Shown: positions 35,723-46,741 of the stretch, in pieces
Layout of the letters: every line of letters starts with the position of its first letter
Position numbering within the stretch: the stretch's first letter is position 1
From: Nemania diffusa
Lineage: Eukaryota > Ascomycota > Sordariomycetes > Xylariales > Xylariaceae
DNA length: 64,000 nucleotides
NCBI GenBank assembly: GCA_038501195.1
Contig: JBBPUQ010000006.1
Coordinates: 4,030,001-4,094,000 of the forward strand
Reading direction: 5' to 3'
Position numbers and translations under genes: made by a program
The notes under the pieces: generated by a model
The model's database searches: none
What the model was told of the DNA's origin: nothing
Seen by the model: the letters and a program-made list of their open reading frames with translations, nothing else

Positions 35723-37012
35723 GGTCTCGTGTTGTAAATATATTTTAGTAGTGAGGAAACGATGGAAGTTGGTTCAGGCGTCCCCCAGATGTATATACTC
35801 CCCGGGACACGAGAGAAGGAGGGGGTGAGTGATTAAGCAACACTGGCAAAAAGCTAGAGGAGGAATGTGAGCAAGGACCAAAGTATAAATGCCTACCTAA
35901 GGGTATTGTAAATACGTAACAAAACCCAGACTAGGGTTAATGTCTTTAGAGTTTCTGTCATGCATAGGCCAAGCCCTCCGGGCGGACAATGTACAGGAAA
36001 TTTAGCTATGATAATCATACCGACCGTTTTGGAAGATCGTGAAAGGCAAAATGTTTTGCCATGGGTTTAGGCCGTGACTGCTGGCCAAGTTGGTATTATG
36101 GTCAACACGACCGAGGAGGCTGAATAGCATCTCGACGAGTGAATACCAAGACCAGTCTTCATCGTAGAAGAGCCTAACTGGTACCCATGATGCATATTTT
36201 ACCAAACTTTAAAATTATAACCTCGACTGGGCTATGTCATATGACCCCTCGATGTGGTGCCGGGGCTATATGGGCTCGCAGCGGACATGACCGGGGTAGC
36301 GTTGGACTCCATCGTGAAGCTAAACGTGAGGAAGAGGTGACACATAGATTTATCAGTGCCGAAGAATCTGGGGAAAAATCAGAGTTAATATGGAAGGATA
36401 ATAAAATATACGACTTAATGTATGTCAATGTAGGTACAAGAGGTCTAAATAGGTAGGGAGTGAAAGAGTATTATCAATCGCTACCGTAAACTACAGCAAA
36501 TTTACGGGGTAGAGAATGTACTAAAGGTAGGCGATATGGCATTTAGAATTTGAGCGGGCGGTCTCAACAGGATTTTCCGAATTGTACATCCCAAAATTGT
36601 GTTGGGCTTGGGCGAAGAGAGTCCGTCGGCCTGAAAGGTTGTCGTGGCTAATACGCAGTAGTCTGGTATATGCTTCTGCAGTTCTACATGTGACCTTCAG
36701 CCTTTACCTAAACCTTGAAATAATGCCGCGTTAGATGCATTTCCTGTATTAGGTATCTAACTCCTGTTCCCGCATTAGGTATTCTGTATGTATGATTAGA
36801 TAAGCACGGGTGTGACTTGATTGATAAGATAAGAGGAGAGTTCCAGCATTCAGCCACAATATTACAAAGATGTGGCGGAGCGGCCCCAGAATTTCGCCTC
36901 TCCAGTGACGATACAAGGACTTGTACCTAGCAGAACTACGGTTGCTAGGCCCTTTTTTTATTTCATCTTCTACAAGGTTTGCGCGACCTACGAGCGCGAC
37001 GAGCACATCATC
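35723..37012. other. Intergenic between divergent MFS and slt11 genes
   Basis: About 1.3 kb serving as the shared upstream region of the transporter (minus) and slt11 (plus). Short frames present are not convincing genes. No TATA or other site can be assigned with confidence. Confidence 0.4.
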
Positions 37013-38155
37013 ATGCCGCCCCAGATCAAGCAAGATCTGAATCGCTCGGGCTGGGAATCGACTGATTTCCCGTCTGTGTGCGAGAACTGTCTACCGCCGA
37101 ACCCCTACGTCAAGATGCTCAAGGAAGACTATGGTGCCGAATGCAAGATCTGTACGCGACCGTTTACCGTCTTCTCGTGGCCCGCCGACCGCGCCCATGG
37201 CCGCAAGAAGCGCACCAACATCTGTCTCACCTGTGCACGGATGAAGAACTGCTGCCAATGTTGCATGCTCGACCTGCAATTTGGTCTACCCATCCAGCTG
37301 CGAGATGCCGCCCTAAAGATGGTCGCGCCCGGCCCTTCAAGCGAGATCAACCGCGAATACTACGCTCAAAACAACGAAAAAGCCCTAGAAGAAGGAAAGG
37401 GCACAGAAGAATACGAAAAGGCAGATGAGAAGGCCCGAGAGCTTCTAAGACGGCTGGCGACCAGCAAGCCGTACTTCAGAAAAGGACGCGCGATCGAGGA
37501 TGGCAGCGCAGCCTCAGACACTACAGGGAGCGCTTCTGGTGGAAATGTAGCCGTTGGCGCTGGCGTGGGAGGACCTGGCCCGATACGAACACGCGATTCC
37601 AGGGCAGCTGCTGCGGCTGGCGCTCGACCTGGGCGGAGGCCGTTCCCCAGCGCGTCGCAGCAACCACCCGGTCCAAAAGATTACCTACCCCCAAACGACA
37701 AGTCGATCATGAGTCTATTTGTGACAGGCGTCGAAGATGATCTTCCCGAGCACAAGATACGGGATTTCTTCAAGGAGCACGGCAAGATCAAGTCGCTCAT
37801 TTGCAGTCATATGTCACATTGCGCCTTCATCAATTACGAAACGAGAGAAGGGGCAGAGAGAGCGGCAGAGGCTTGTAAGGGACGGGCTGTCATCGCTGGT
37901 TGCCCCCTGCGGGTTCGATGGTCGCAGCCCAAGCCCATTGGCACCATGAACCGCGAAGAAAGAGCGGAGATGATTCGAGATGGACGATCGGCGTTCGCAG
38001 ACCAACGGCGAGGGCAAGGCGGCCGGAGGGCGATCGAAGGAGGAGCGGCGCAAGAGGGCTCCGGACCGTCGCAGCCGGAGGTGGCCAAGCTATCAGCTAT
38101 TGCTGCACCTCCGGGCGCAAGCGACGTCAACTATGCCAGCTTGGCCGGAGACTAG
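37013..38155 (+). CDS. slt11: Pre-mRNA-splicing factor Slt11/Ecm2 (RBM22-like)
   Basis: Intronless, 380 residues from the ATG at 37013. I chose this start because MPPQIKQDLNRSGWES is where family members begin; the frame remains open upstream to 36872 but reads as non-conserved sequence. The N-terminal third has paired CxxC motifs (CENC, CKIC, CLTC, CCQC) forming the zinc-finger region, and GRKKRTNICLTCARMKNCCQ is characteristic. A Gly/Ala/Arg-rich linker follows. An RRM spans about residues 225-305, with RNP-type strands LFVTGV and HCAFINYE, then RVRWSQPKPIG. Ecm2/RBM22 contacts U6 and helps shape the spliceosome active site in the nucleus. A second splicing factor, cwc24, lies 8 kb downstream. 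Confidence 0.95.
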   Translation: MPPQIKQDLNRSGWESTDFPSVCENCLPPNPYVKMLKEDYGAECKICTRPFTVFSWPADRAHGRKKRTNICLTCARMKNCCQCCMLDLQFGLPIQLRDAALKMVAPGPSSEINREYYAQNNEKALEEGKGTEEYEKADEKARELLRRLATSKPYFRKGRAIEDGSAASDTTGSASGGNVAVGAGVGGPGPIRTRDSRAAAAAGARPGRRPFPSASQQPPGPKDYLPPNDKSIMSLFVTGVEDDLPEHKIRDFFKEHGKIKSLICSHMSHCAFINYETREGAERAAEACKGRAVIAGCPLRVRWSQPKPIGTMNREERAEMIRDGRSAFADQRRGQGGRRAIEGGAAQEGSGPSQPEVAKLSAIAAPPGASDVNYASLAGD

Positions 38156-38373
38156 AATGTATGGCTTGAATTTTATAGATTATGCATCAATGGCGTCTGG
38201 TGTAAGGGTCAAAGAGGCTGTAGTAGTGGTACAGCCCTATTTGTACAACTGCTTTCTGTACGTAGCGACTCGATTCATTTTGAGAGGAAAAGAGAGTCAT
38301 GATCATGCACTGTTGGTACACCGGGTATCAGGATATATTACAAGGGCTTGTCAGGGGCTTTGCCCAGTCCTCA

Positions 38374-38688
38374 TTAACTGCTACAACACTTGCCACCGCC
38401 CGCACCGAGAGTCTTCCCTGCGAATTTGATCGTATCGTTGTCGCCTCGCTCCGTTTCCTCGTGTATCCGTAGCTCTAGCCGCCTGTCAGTACGTAGCACG
38501 GGGGAATTATATGGTGTGTACGGACTGTATGTGTCCCCCTCCTTCTTCCCTTGCACGACATTCTGCCGTAGTATAGTAGCGACCTCGTCTGCATGCTGCA
38601 TGGCAGCGAGATATTTTGGCCCTGTCGCCTCGATCGCAGCGTTCGCGCCGAATTCTCCACGTATTGTTAAGCGGGCGGCATTCAACAT
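38374..38688 (-). CDS. Small conserved-looking hypothetical protein
   Basis: A 104-residue frame convergent with slt11 (218 bp apart). The sequence is protein-like: an N-terminal segment LTIRGEFGANAAIEATGPKY, a central proline/tyrosine stretch (YSPYTPYNSP), a charged helix (RRLELRIHEETERGDND) and a C-terminal GGGKCCSS tail whose vicinal cysteines could be lipid-modified. No family with known function could be assigned. Moderate confidence because the frame is short and no intron or partner supports it. Confidence 0.55.
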   Translation of the reverse strand: MLNAARLTIRGEFGANAAIEATGPKYLAAMQHADEVATILRQNVVQGKKEGDTYSPYTPYNSPVLRTDRRLELRIHEETERGDNDTIKFAGKTLGAGGGKCCSS

Positions 38689-39286
38689 GATTGTATCATC
38701 TAATTCGCATCGTGTTAGTTAGGAAGTGTCCTAGAAACCCGTTAATAGAAGAGAATGCTCTCGTCAAATGCACCTTTGAAGGCTATGCGGGTTGCCCGCA
38801 GCAAGTTTCTATAAGCGGACTGAGCTGTAGACATTGTTCGATGGTGAATCCAACGGGATGGAGTGGCGAGGGAATAAGTTCCAATTGCGCTGGTATTTGG
38901 GGCCAATGGTAAATAATACAATTCGTTATTCGTTATTCGTTGGGTTGATTATAAGTTGTAACTTAGATCTCTATTGTAGATATTAATGAAGCTCGTGAAA
39001 ATCGAGGATACCATGCTGCGGCTGATGCTACCAACGGTACGTCCTACAGCAGGCTCTGAGCAGGTGACTAGGTACTACTTTCGCTTCTACGCTATTGGTT
39101 GGTCGGGGCTTACTTGCTCGAAACGCCGACGCCAAATTCCGGAGCAAAAAAAAAAAAAGAAGTAAAATAAAAATCTATTACTGCCAAAGGCTTGCCCCAC
39201 GTCCTCCCACTCTATCTACCTCTTAATCCACCCACCCATTTCTCTGTATCCTGTAGCCAGATTGCGCCAACCAGCAATCGACAGCA
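38689..39286. other. Intergenic upstream of zuotin gene
   Basis: About 600 bp between divergent genes. It includes an A-rich tract near 39,147-39,177 and a pyrimidine-rich stretch just before the zuotin start, a usual 5' leader texture in fungi. Nothing else recognised. Confidence 0.4.
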
Positions 39287-40724
39287 ATGGCTACGGCAAC
39301 CACAGTATCACGGGCACTGCCCCCTCTGCCCTCGGGCTGGTCTGCAGAGAAGGACTTCAAGCCCATCGGCACCATCACCGCCTCTGTCCAGCGAACCATC
39401 GAGCCCGTTGGCCCTCACTTCCTCGCCCACGCCCGTCGAGCGAGACACAAGCGAACCTTTTCCGAGGATGATCGCATCCAGGCTCAGGAACGTGCCCAGA
39501 AGATCGAGAAGGACGAGGAGAGCGAGGAGAGCGAGGCCGAGGATCCCATGATGCTGCAGCGCGAGGCCAAGGACTGGAAGGTGAGACATGAAACCAATAC
39601 CCATTCATATTCTATATGCCATAAAAACCATATGCACCTCCACGCCCTACAACCAGATCTCTATCTAACCAGCCACCCTCCAGTCCCAAGATCACTACCA
39701 AGTTCTCGGCCTGTCCAAGTACCGCTGGAAGGCCACCGAGGAACAGATCAAGCGTGCCCACCGCAAGAAGGTGTTGAAGCATCATCCCGATAAGAAGGCC
39801 GCCCAGGGTAGTACCGAGGACGATAATTTCTTCAAGTGCATCCAGAAGGCCACCGAGGTGCTCCTCGACCCCGTCAAACGCAGACAGTTCGACTCGGTCG
39901 ATGAGAAGGCTGACGTCGACCCGCCCACCAAGAAGGAGGCTGCTAAGGGTAACTTCTACAAGCTTTGGAGCAGGACCTTTAAAGCAGAGGCTCGCTTCTC
40001 TAAGCAGCAGCCCGTGCCCATGTTTGGCGATGATAAGTCTACCAAGGAAGATGTCGATAGCTTCTACAACTTCTGGTACAACTTCGATTCGTGGCGTTCG
40101 TTCGAGTACCTCGACGAGGACGTCCCCGATGACAACGAGAACCGTGACCAGAAGCGACACATGGAGCGCAAGAACGCCAATGCCCGCAAAAAGAAGAAGG
40201 CTGAGGACAACACGCGCTTGAGGAAGATGCTGGATGAGTGCTCCACCGGCGACGAGCGCATTAAGAGGTTCAGACAAGAGGCCAATGCTGCCAAGAACAA
40301 GAAGAAGTTTGAGAAGGAGGCCGCCGAGAAGAAGGCCAAGGAAGACGCGCGCCTGAAGAAGGAAGCCGAAGAGAAGGCCGCCAAGGAGGCCGAGGAAAAG
40401 GCCAAGACCGACCGCGAGGCCGGCAAGAAGGCCAAAGAGGCTGCCAAGAACGCCCTCAAGAAGAACAAGCGTGTCCTGCGAGGCTCCGTCAAAGACGCCA
40501 ACTACTTTGCCAGCGGCGATGCCTCGCCCGCCCAGATCGACGGCGTCCTCAACGACGTCGAGCTCGTGCAGGGCAAGATCGACGCCGACGAGGTCGCTGC
40601 CCTGGCCGGCAAGCTTAACGGCCTTACCGTTGCCGATGAGATCAAGGGCGTGTGGAGCGCTGAAGTCAAGCGTCTTGTAGATGCTGGCAAGCTCAAGGAG
40701 GGAGATGCCAAGAACTTGGCCTAG
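39287..40724 (+). CDS. zuo1: Zuotin, ribosome-associated J-protein
   Basis: Two exons, 39287-39580 and 39684-40724, with a 103-bp intron (GTGAG donor, CCAG acceptor, phase 0); 444 residues, usual for fungal zuotin. The J domain begins at DHYQVLGLSKYRWK (about residue 100) and contains the catalytic HPD in LKHHPDKKA. The zuotin homology region follows (FYNFWYNFDSWRSFEYLDED), then a highly charged Lys/Glu/Ala-rich helix that in the family contacts rRNA, and a C-terminal helical bundle (IKGVWSAEVKRLVDAGKL). Zuotin pairs with Ssz1 to form the ribosome-associated complex, which stimulates Ssb Hsp70 on nascent chains. The acidic linker before the intron (EKDEESEESEAEDP) is typical. Confidence 0.95.
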
Positions 40725-42245
40725 AGCCTCGGGCTTTCACTCGCGTTCAATCCTTTAGCATAGATTACATACTATCTAGACACTATATCAATATACAAGC
40801 TATAGAAACAACCCCCTCCGTTTTTTAAAGAATACTGTTTGCTCTCTTTATCTTATTTGTAGGATTCTTCTGTTGGGATATTGTGTTATTAATCCCGCTC
40901 TTGAGGAGATCCGGTGCCTTAATACTGAAATTGATGCTCACACGACAGAGCCCATGATGAGCATAGTAGCTAACAAACTATCACATTGGGACATTGTATA
41001 GTTATGCTAAGGTTCTTTTAGGCACTTATAACATGTGATTAATTACCTACTCGACTAGATTCACGTGACTCTTGAAGCTTGGTTTGTCATACATACAAGA
41101 TTGTTATTATATGCCAAGATACAACTTCCTCGAATGGATGTCTTTAAAGGTGTCAAGATCTATGCGCACGAAAGTACCTAGTTGGTCCATTCATGATTCT
41201 GAAAACTATTATATTTACTTATCCGAATCTTCGTAGTGGAATTCGCGTCTTGCCTGCTACTCATTCCCAGAGGCCCAACGCTATTAAAGTCTTATCTAAA
41301 CCTACCTTGTATCAAAAGGCTATTCGAAGACTTGTTTCTACTAGAGTGTCTTCTATGACGTAGCCGAACGTCACGGGCGCTTTACCTAACCTAGAAACTC
41401 AATGGAGGGGAACGATCTAGATTATAACCCAAAATGCTGGTTTTTAAGCTCAGAGGGTGTGAGATGGCTTCAATATTCTATTTCTTTATACTAGTGCTCT
41501 AAAATATAGGAGTTAAGGATGAAGTCTTTGGTCTACTTGTAAACGTAAGTAATACGTACTCATATTCAGGGGTGTGGTCATCGCAATTTTATTTTTATCT
41601 GTATTTTTTTCTCAGTTCATATACCTTAGTTATCTCAGAGCTCTACTCACTTTCCCATGTTATATAGGTACAAGTGGTTGTGCGTTATTTTAAGTTACCG
41701 GCGTCGCATGTATTTTCATTATCGGCAGTATGTTATCAAAACGCTGGGAACATCTTGAATTTATCCTGCCGGGCGACAGAAGACGTAATCAGAGGGTTTA
41801 TTGTACGGGAAACGTAAGAAGATTATGTATCGTTGCCTCAAATTAATTTCACTAGTATTAGCTGAATGATTATGCCGCCACGTACACTCCTCAATAACCC
41901 TGAATGCAAACTCTTTCTCTTCTTTAAGCTGAGTTCTACCATTTCCGTACTAATTATAATCAACTAGCTCCCATGACTATTTGAGGATGTTGGGTTTCGA
42001 TAAGAACGAATAGAAACATTCACCGTGTAGCTGTTTTATTCGTTCACAACTCCAAAGTAAATGGTTTATGCTGTTTAGTTCATAAGTTAGTATTTATCTG
42101 TATTGCCATTTTGCAGGCATAACATACGCAAGTTAGCTAAAATTATAACCTAAACGCCATACTTTAGCTACCTATTCAAAAGGTTTCCTACAGAGCCTAA
42201 TATCCTACACGGTGACGCCGATCATACGGAGACCGGAAGAATACC
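40725..42245. other. Gene-free stretch, about 1.5 kb
   Basis: AT-leaning DNA between the zuotin gene and the broken ankyrin gene. No open frame, RNA gene or repeat of note. Confidence 0.45.
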
Positions 42246-44212
42246 CTAAGATGCGACAGCATCATAAAAAGTATTTCCATCATGGGGTTCGTGAGCATAA
42301 CTTCTAAGCAGAGCGGTCATACCCGTGGGTCTACGCTTTTCAAGGTGCTCCGCAAGCTCTATAGGAGTGAAACCATCACTATCGAGAGCGGGTATGGGGA
42401 TTTGCTGGTTCGCACCCGCCTTGGTTTCGGGATTTGCACCCTTGTCGAGAAGGAACTTAACTATAGGCACATTAGGACAGCGATGCTGAAAAGACTCCGC
42501 GAATACGCAATAATGTAAAGGCGTCTAGCCCTACTTGTCTTGTCGATTCAAGTGTGATGCGTCGCCCTTGTCGTAGAGATACTGTAGGACTCTGGGATCC
42601 CTATTCAGCTCTGCTGCTAGAGCAAGGTAAGTTCGGCCATCATCTAAAATCTTGGACATGTTTAAGCCTGCGTCTGCTAGAGTTTGAATGGCTTTGAGAG
42701 CATGAGGCCGGCTCCGAAGAGCAGTCATGAGAGTAGACCATCCCATTCGGTTACATAAGTCGAAGTCGACATAATCTTCTGATCGTAGTAGGTTGATGTA
42801 ATCTAGCGTATGGTCGTAAGGGGCAGGCGTCTGACAGTAGGAATACAAATTCAACATCCCTAGTGTCCTTTCACGTACCACTTCATAAACAGACGCGCCA
42901 TACGAGACCAAGAGTCGAAAACATTCAAACCAAGATCGCCAAGTAGGAGGAAGCTGTAGGTAGGGTAAGCGCCCTCGTAGTTGCATTCCAACCATAGAGA
43001 AAGTAGGAAGACTAGAAATAAAAAGTTACGTTAACTCAAGAAACATAGCAATGGAGATGCCAGAGAGGTATCTATACTTACACCTAGTCATCGTCGCCAT
43101 CATTGGGGTCGACACCTTGCATCAAAAGCTATCAGGTAACTTGAAGCTTCTCACCTTTTATTACAAGCTACCCATCTTTATTATCAGCTAAATAGTATAT
43201 GAACCAAGTAGCAGGGGATAGACAGCAAAGAGAGTACTTACCAGCAAAGGTATCTCCCCGATTATGATGACTTTGCTTTGCAGTGCCCAAAGTTGATCGT
43301 CGAGAGCTTGGCTCATCAAAGCAATGTCTCCTTGTTGACGAGCTCCTATAAAAGGAAAATCAATCGAAACTCTATTTTGCAAGTAGATATGGTCGAATGT
43401 GAGATATAATCCTCTAACCCCATTAAGAGGGGTAGCAAGGACAATTTGAAAGAACACCGATTGTAGCCATGTCCAAGTTGATGGTCGAAACCCAAAAAAG
43501 AACCGGACTTTCCAACGCTGTTCGGCATCAACTAAGTATGTGAACGCACCGACAAGCCCTATCTGTCTCCATATGCTATTGGTGTCTAAGACAATGGAGT
43601 TGATATGACGGAGAGCTAGTCTGCGGTCAACAGCTTGTAATTTGGCTGGCTCTCGCTCGAAAACTTGTGACCTTTGACGGCTCTCTGCTAGTGTTGTCAA
43701 AACATGCCTTCCAGATAAGAGTTAGTTAATATGGGAGTACATAAACCTGTTGCCATTGGCGTGTTAGCAAGAAGATATACGAAATCAAGACCTGTAAAAT
43801 ATCCATGAGAGATGCTTCTGCTCGTCCTAATTCCTCAAGTTCTTTCTTAGACAACCTTTCTCTGCAAACTGCCCATTTTAGTCTCTTGAATGGATGTCTC
43901 TGCACGGGTATGGCAAGGAATATATTTCTGCAGTTTTTCTACGTCTGCAAGTATTGTCACGATAGCGATGTGCAAACGTTTATGTATGGTTTCAGGCAAG
44001 AGGTCATTCCTAGTCAAGCCTTGAACTTGGGTTTCTACTTCAGTAAGGATGTCTCGGATTGTCATGAGCCGGTCATTGATGCGGACAAATTGGCGAGGAG
44101 CATCTCGGAAAATTTCACAAAAAGCTGAGACAGCCATGATCGTTTCGACGATGGTGCCTAGTATCTGACCGCCAGCTGAGATGCCTCCCAGTATCGACAA
44201 TGGGTCGGCCAT
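42246..44212 (-). pseudogene. Broken NLR-like/ankyrin-repeat gene
   Basis: Read on the minus strand from ATG at 44212, the sequence begins MADPLSILGGISAGGQIL, the hallmark of the fungal N-terminal domain found on NLR-like and ankyrin proteins. Near 43,880-43,890 the frame must shift by one base to continue as LKWAVCRERLSKKELEELGR and EASLMDILQ. Further parts are exon-like: 43700-43240 (RWKVRFFFGFRPSTWTWLQS; GTAAGT donor after EIPLL), 42995-42531 (SWFECFRLLVSYGASVYEVV) and 42470-42246 (ankyrin-type VKFLLDKGANPETK and DGFTPIELAEHL). Between the last two, TPLHYC is preceded in frame by two TAG codons at 42533-42531 and 42527-42525, where CAG would fit. The gene is therefore not translatable as it stands. 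Intact relatives act in non-self recognition or unknown signalling. Confidence 0.75.
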
Positions 44213-45715
44213 ATCAAGGAAACCCCACAAGCGGGCGTGCTCATTCGTCTAGAGACTGAGCTGCAGTGATGATACTCTCATGAAGGTAAAGGTAGGATAG
44301 TAGTGAGGGGTTTTCTCACGTGACGCTGCATTGCGCTCTAGGCAGTCTGCCTCGAGCTCTATATTCAAGGGCGGGAACGTTGGGGTGCTAGCAGGCTGAC
44401 TCCTAGACGCTGCTAACGGGACTTTCATTCTAACATCGGATACCTACCACTCAAACTCAGTTTAGTTGGCTACCTTACCATCGGGCTCGCAATCTCAGCA
44501 TCTCTAAAGAGAACCAATGCCTACTGGAACTACTACCGTGTGGTATTGTGTGAGTATCTCCTTATGCAGCCAGCATGGTGATGCGAACTAATTGCGGAAT
44601 GAAGTGTCAGTGTGGACAAGGGCCTTGGGGTCTTGATACGACTTATCATTGTCAGGACTGCATGGCGCTGCGGTGTAGCGTACGTTATTACGCCCAGTCT
44701 ACGGAATACGACTAACATCAACTTCAAAAATGAAGGCCTGCGAGTTGTATAAAGTCAAGGTTGTGTAGTAAGATGGGAGTGATATTAATATTGTAGGTAG
44801 AGGTAATGGAGAATGGAGCCTGCACATTCCGTGACCATCCGCCAGGGGCCCCTTCACTACATGTACATACCTTACATACTACAATTGTGGCTCGTACCTT
44901 CCCTTCACAAGTGTTTATCTGTCCAGGAGGCTGCCTTGGTTCATTTGGTTGTGGAGGAAGGCCTGCAGCACCTACTATGTCGATGTAAGGCAGCTACCTG
45001 CTTACCTAGGTAAGTAAGTAGAGGCAACGAATATTGTCTTAACATAGCTGTGTCTTGGATTTAATTTATTTGATCAACATAATAGCATCTATGTGTATCG
45101 GGTGAGGGTGTTCCTGATACATCTGGTAACAGCCTGAATACTATCGAGGAAATAGGTTACGAGAGATTTGTTTATTAAGGTTGTGATAGCTGTAGTATAA
45201 GTTATTCTCGCCTTTGGGCCAAGCGGCATTATACGAAACATGGCTGTTCTATCAAATGAACCGATCTATCACAAGAGTAATTCATCACCATATAGTCATA
45301 TTTAACTCATCTAATATATTAGTGGGCAATACATCTGATGGAGACAACCTGAAGTGGTCCCGGGGATATATTGATATGTACATGGCAAGGACACTTATAT
45401 CGATATCCTTTTTGGTTTTGGTAGCTAGAAACCCCAGGTACGGTATCTATCGACTTGCGGGCGACTAGATCGCTGGTATGTATATATCTCACCCATCTTT
45501 GCGACGATCCCACGTCTCGATTACTACGCGCTTCGCCAACGACGTAGTCAATAATAGATGCCGCAAGACGGGGTTGGCTGCGCACAGCGGGGATTGCGAT
45601 AGCGACTGAGGGTTCATGGCGAGAGCGGCACATGTACTAGTCGTATTGGAAGTTCGTTGGGCTGAACGAGAGCGCCATCTGACTATATGGTCTGATAATG
45701 ACGGTGATATGGCAC
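44213..45715. other. Gene-free stretch, about 1.5 kb
   Basis: Upstream of the ankyrin pseudogene and downstream of cwc24. Only short overlapping frames without family features; no RNA gene seen. Confidence 0.4.
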
Positions 45716-46741
45716 TCATTTCCCAGGATCTTCCTCGTCTTCGGGGACCTCGCCGGCCTCGATAGCTTCCTGCCTTTTCTTCTCCTGCCTCGCTTTCTTT
45801 TTCTCTAATAGCCTCTTTAGGGTCTTTGCCGTGTTGAAGACGCCATTGGTCCCCGCGCCGCAAGCTGCGCAACCGGGGTCTTTCCTATACCTCTGCAACG
45901 CGCAAGGTAGACAGAAATAATGCCCGCATCGCGTGACGATGGGCTCTTTGTACGAGCCTTTACATATGATACAAGCGAAGGGGATCTTCTCGAGCAGCGC
46001 GTCGTCCGCATCGTCGGCCTCGTCCCCCTTCGCATCGCGGTTCGCGCTCGCGACCACCTTCCCACCAATGTTCTTCTTGCCCTTCGTCACGTTCTCCCAC
46101 TCGCGGTCGAGCTGCCACCCCTGCTTGTAGTCCTCGCGCGCGTGGAGGAACTTGCAGTTGTCGCCGAAGCCGCAGAAGCCGGTCTGTTTGTAGTCCTTGC
46201 AGACGTCGGGCGCGAAGTCGGTGGTGGTTATGGTGCGGATGTTGGTCGCGGCTTTGATGGGGCCGACCTTGCGGTCTGGCGCGTTCGGGTTCTTCTGTAT
46301 GAATGTGGTGCGGTTCGCTAGGCCTTTGTATGTGCCTTCGGCGGTATTCTCGCCGCTGGAAGAGGCTTTGGGGAGGGGCCTCGTCTTGCCGAGGAGATTG
46401 GCATCTTCGTCGTACCAATTCGTCTGTTTTGTGGCGTCGTTTGTGCTGGTTATGGGGACGCTGCGATCCGCCTCAAATACGACGGCAGAATGCTGATTTG
46501 TGGTTGAAGACGTGTTGTCTTTGGATGAGGCGGTGACGACGGCTGTGTTCTTCTTCCGCCGCTTCACGCGCTGGCCGGCTTCGTCTTCGGAGGATGTGTA
46601 ATCATCGTCATCGCTGTCGCTGTTGGCGGGCGGTGGCGTCGCTGGCCGCTTTCGAATATTGGCCTTGCCTTTTGCGCCTCGCTTCTTGAAGATTGCGACG
46701 GGGGCAATAGGTGGTGGTATGGCAGTTTCTTCGTCGGCCAT
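45716..46741 (-). CDS. cwc24: Pre-mRNA-splicing factor Cwc24 (RNF113A-like)
   Basis: Intronless, 341 residues. A basic, Ser/Asp-rich N-terminus (residues 1-110) is followed by the NWYDEDANLLGKTRPLP region. A CCCH zinc finger lies at about residues 180-200 (CKDYKQTGFC then CKFLH; spacing C-x8-C-x5-C-x3-H). A C3HC4 RING finger lies at about residues 255-295 (CIICKGSY, CGHYFC, CAAC), and the protein ends in a charged coil. The order CCCH then RING is diagnostic for Cwc24/RNF113A, a nuclear protein that binds near the 5' splice site and leaves before the first catalytic step; the RING may also give ubiquitin-ligase activity. The start is the first ATG in the frame, giving the family's usual MADEE-type opening. 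Confidence 0.95.
   Translation of the reverse strand: MADEETAIPPPIAPVAIFKKRGAKGKANIRKRPATPPPANSDSDDDDYTSSEDEAGQRVKRRKKNTAVVTASSKDNTSSTTNQHSAVVFEADRSVPITSTNDATKQTNWYDEDANLLGKTRPLPKASSSGENTAEGTYKGLANRTTFIQKNPNAPDRKVGPIKAATNIRTITTTDFAPDVCKDYKQTGFCGFGDNCKFLHAREDYKQGWQLDREWENVTKGKKNIGGKVVASANRDAKGDEADDADDALLEKIPFACIICKGSYKEPIVTRCGHYFCLPCALQRYRKDPGCAACGAGTNGVFNTAKTLKRLLEKKKARQEKKRQEAIEAGEVPEDEEDPGK

Noticed and set aside
36872..37012. N-terminal extension of Slt11
   Set aside because: The extra residues are not like family members, which start MPPQIKQD; the in-frame upstream ATG is probably leader sequence.
39612..40277. 221-codon minus-strand frame
   Set aside because: Antisense to zuotin, Leu/Val-rich because zuotin is Lys/Glu-rich; no family features.
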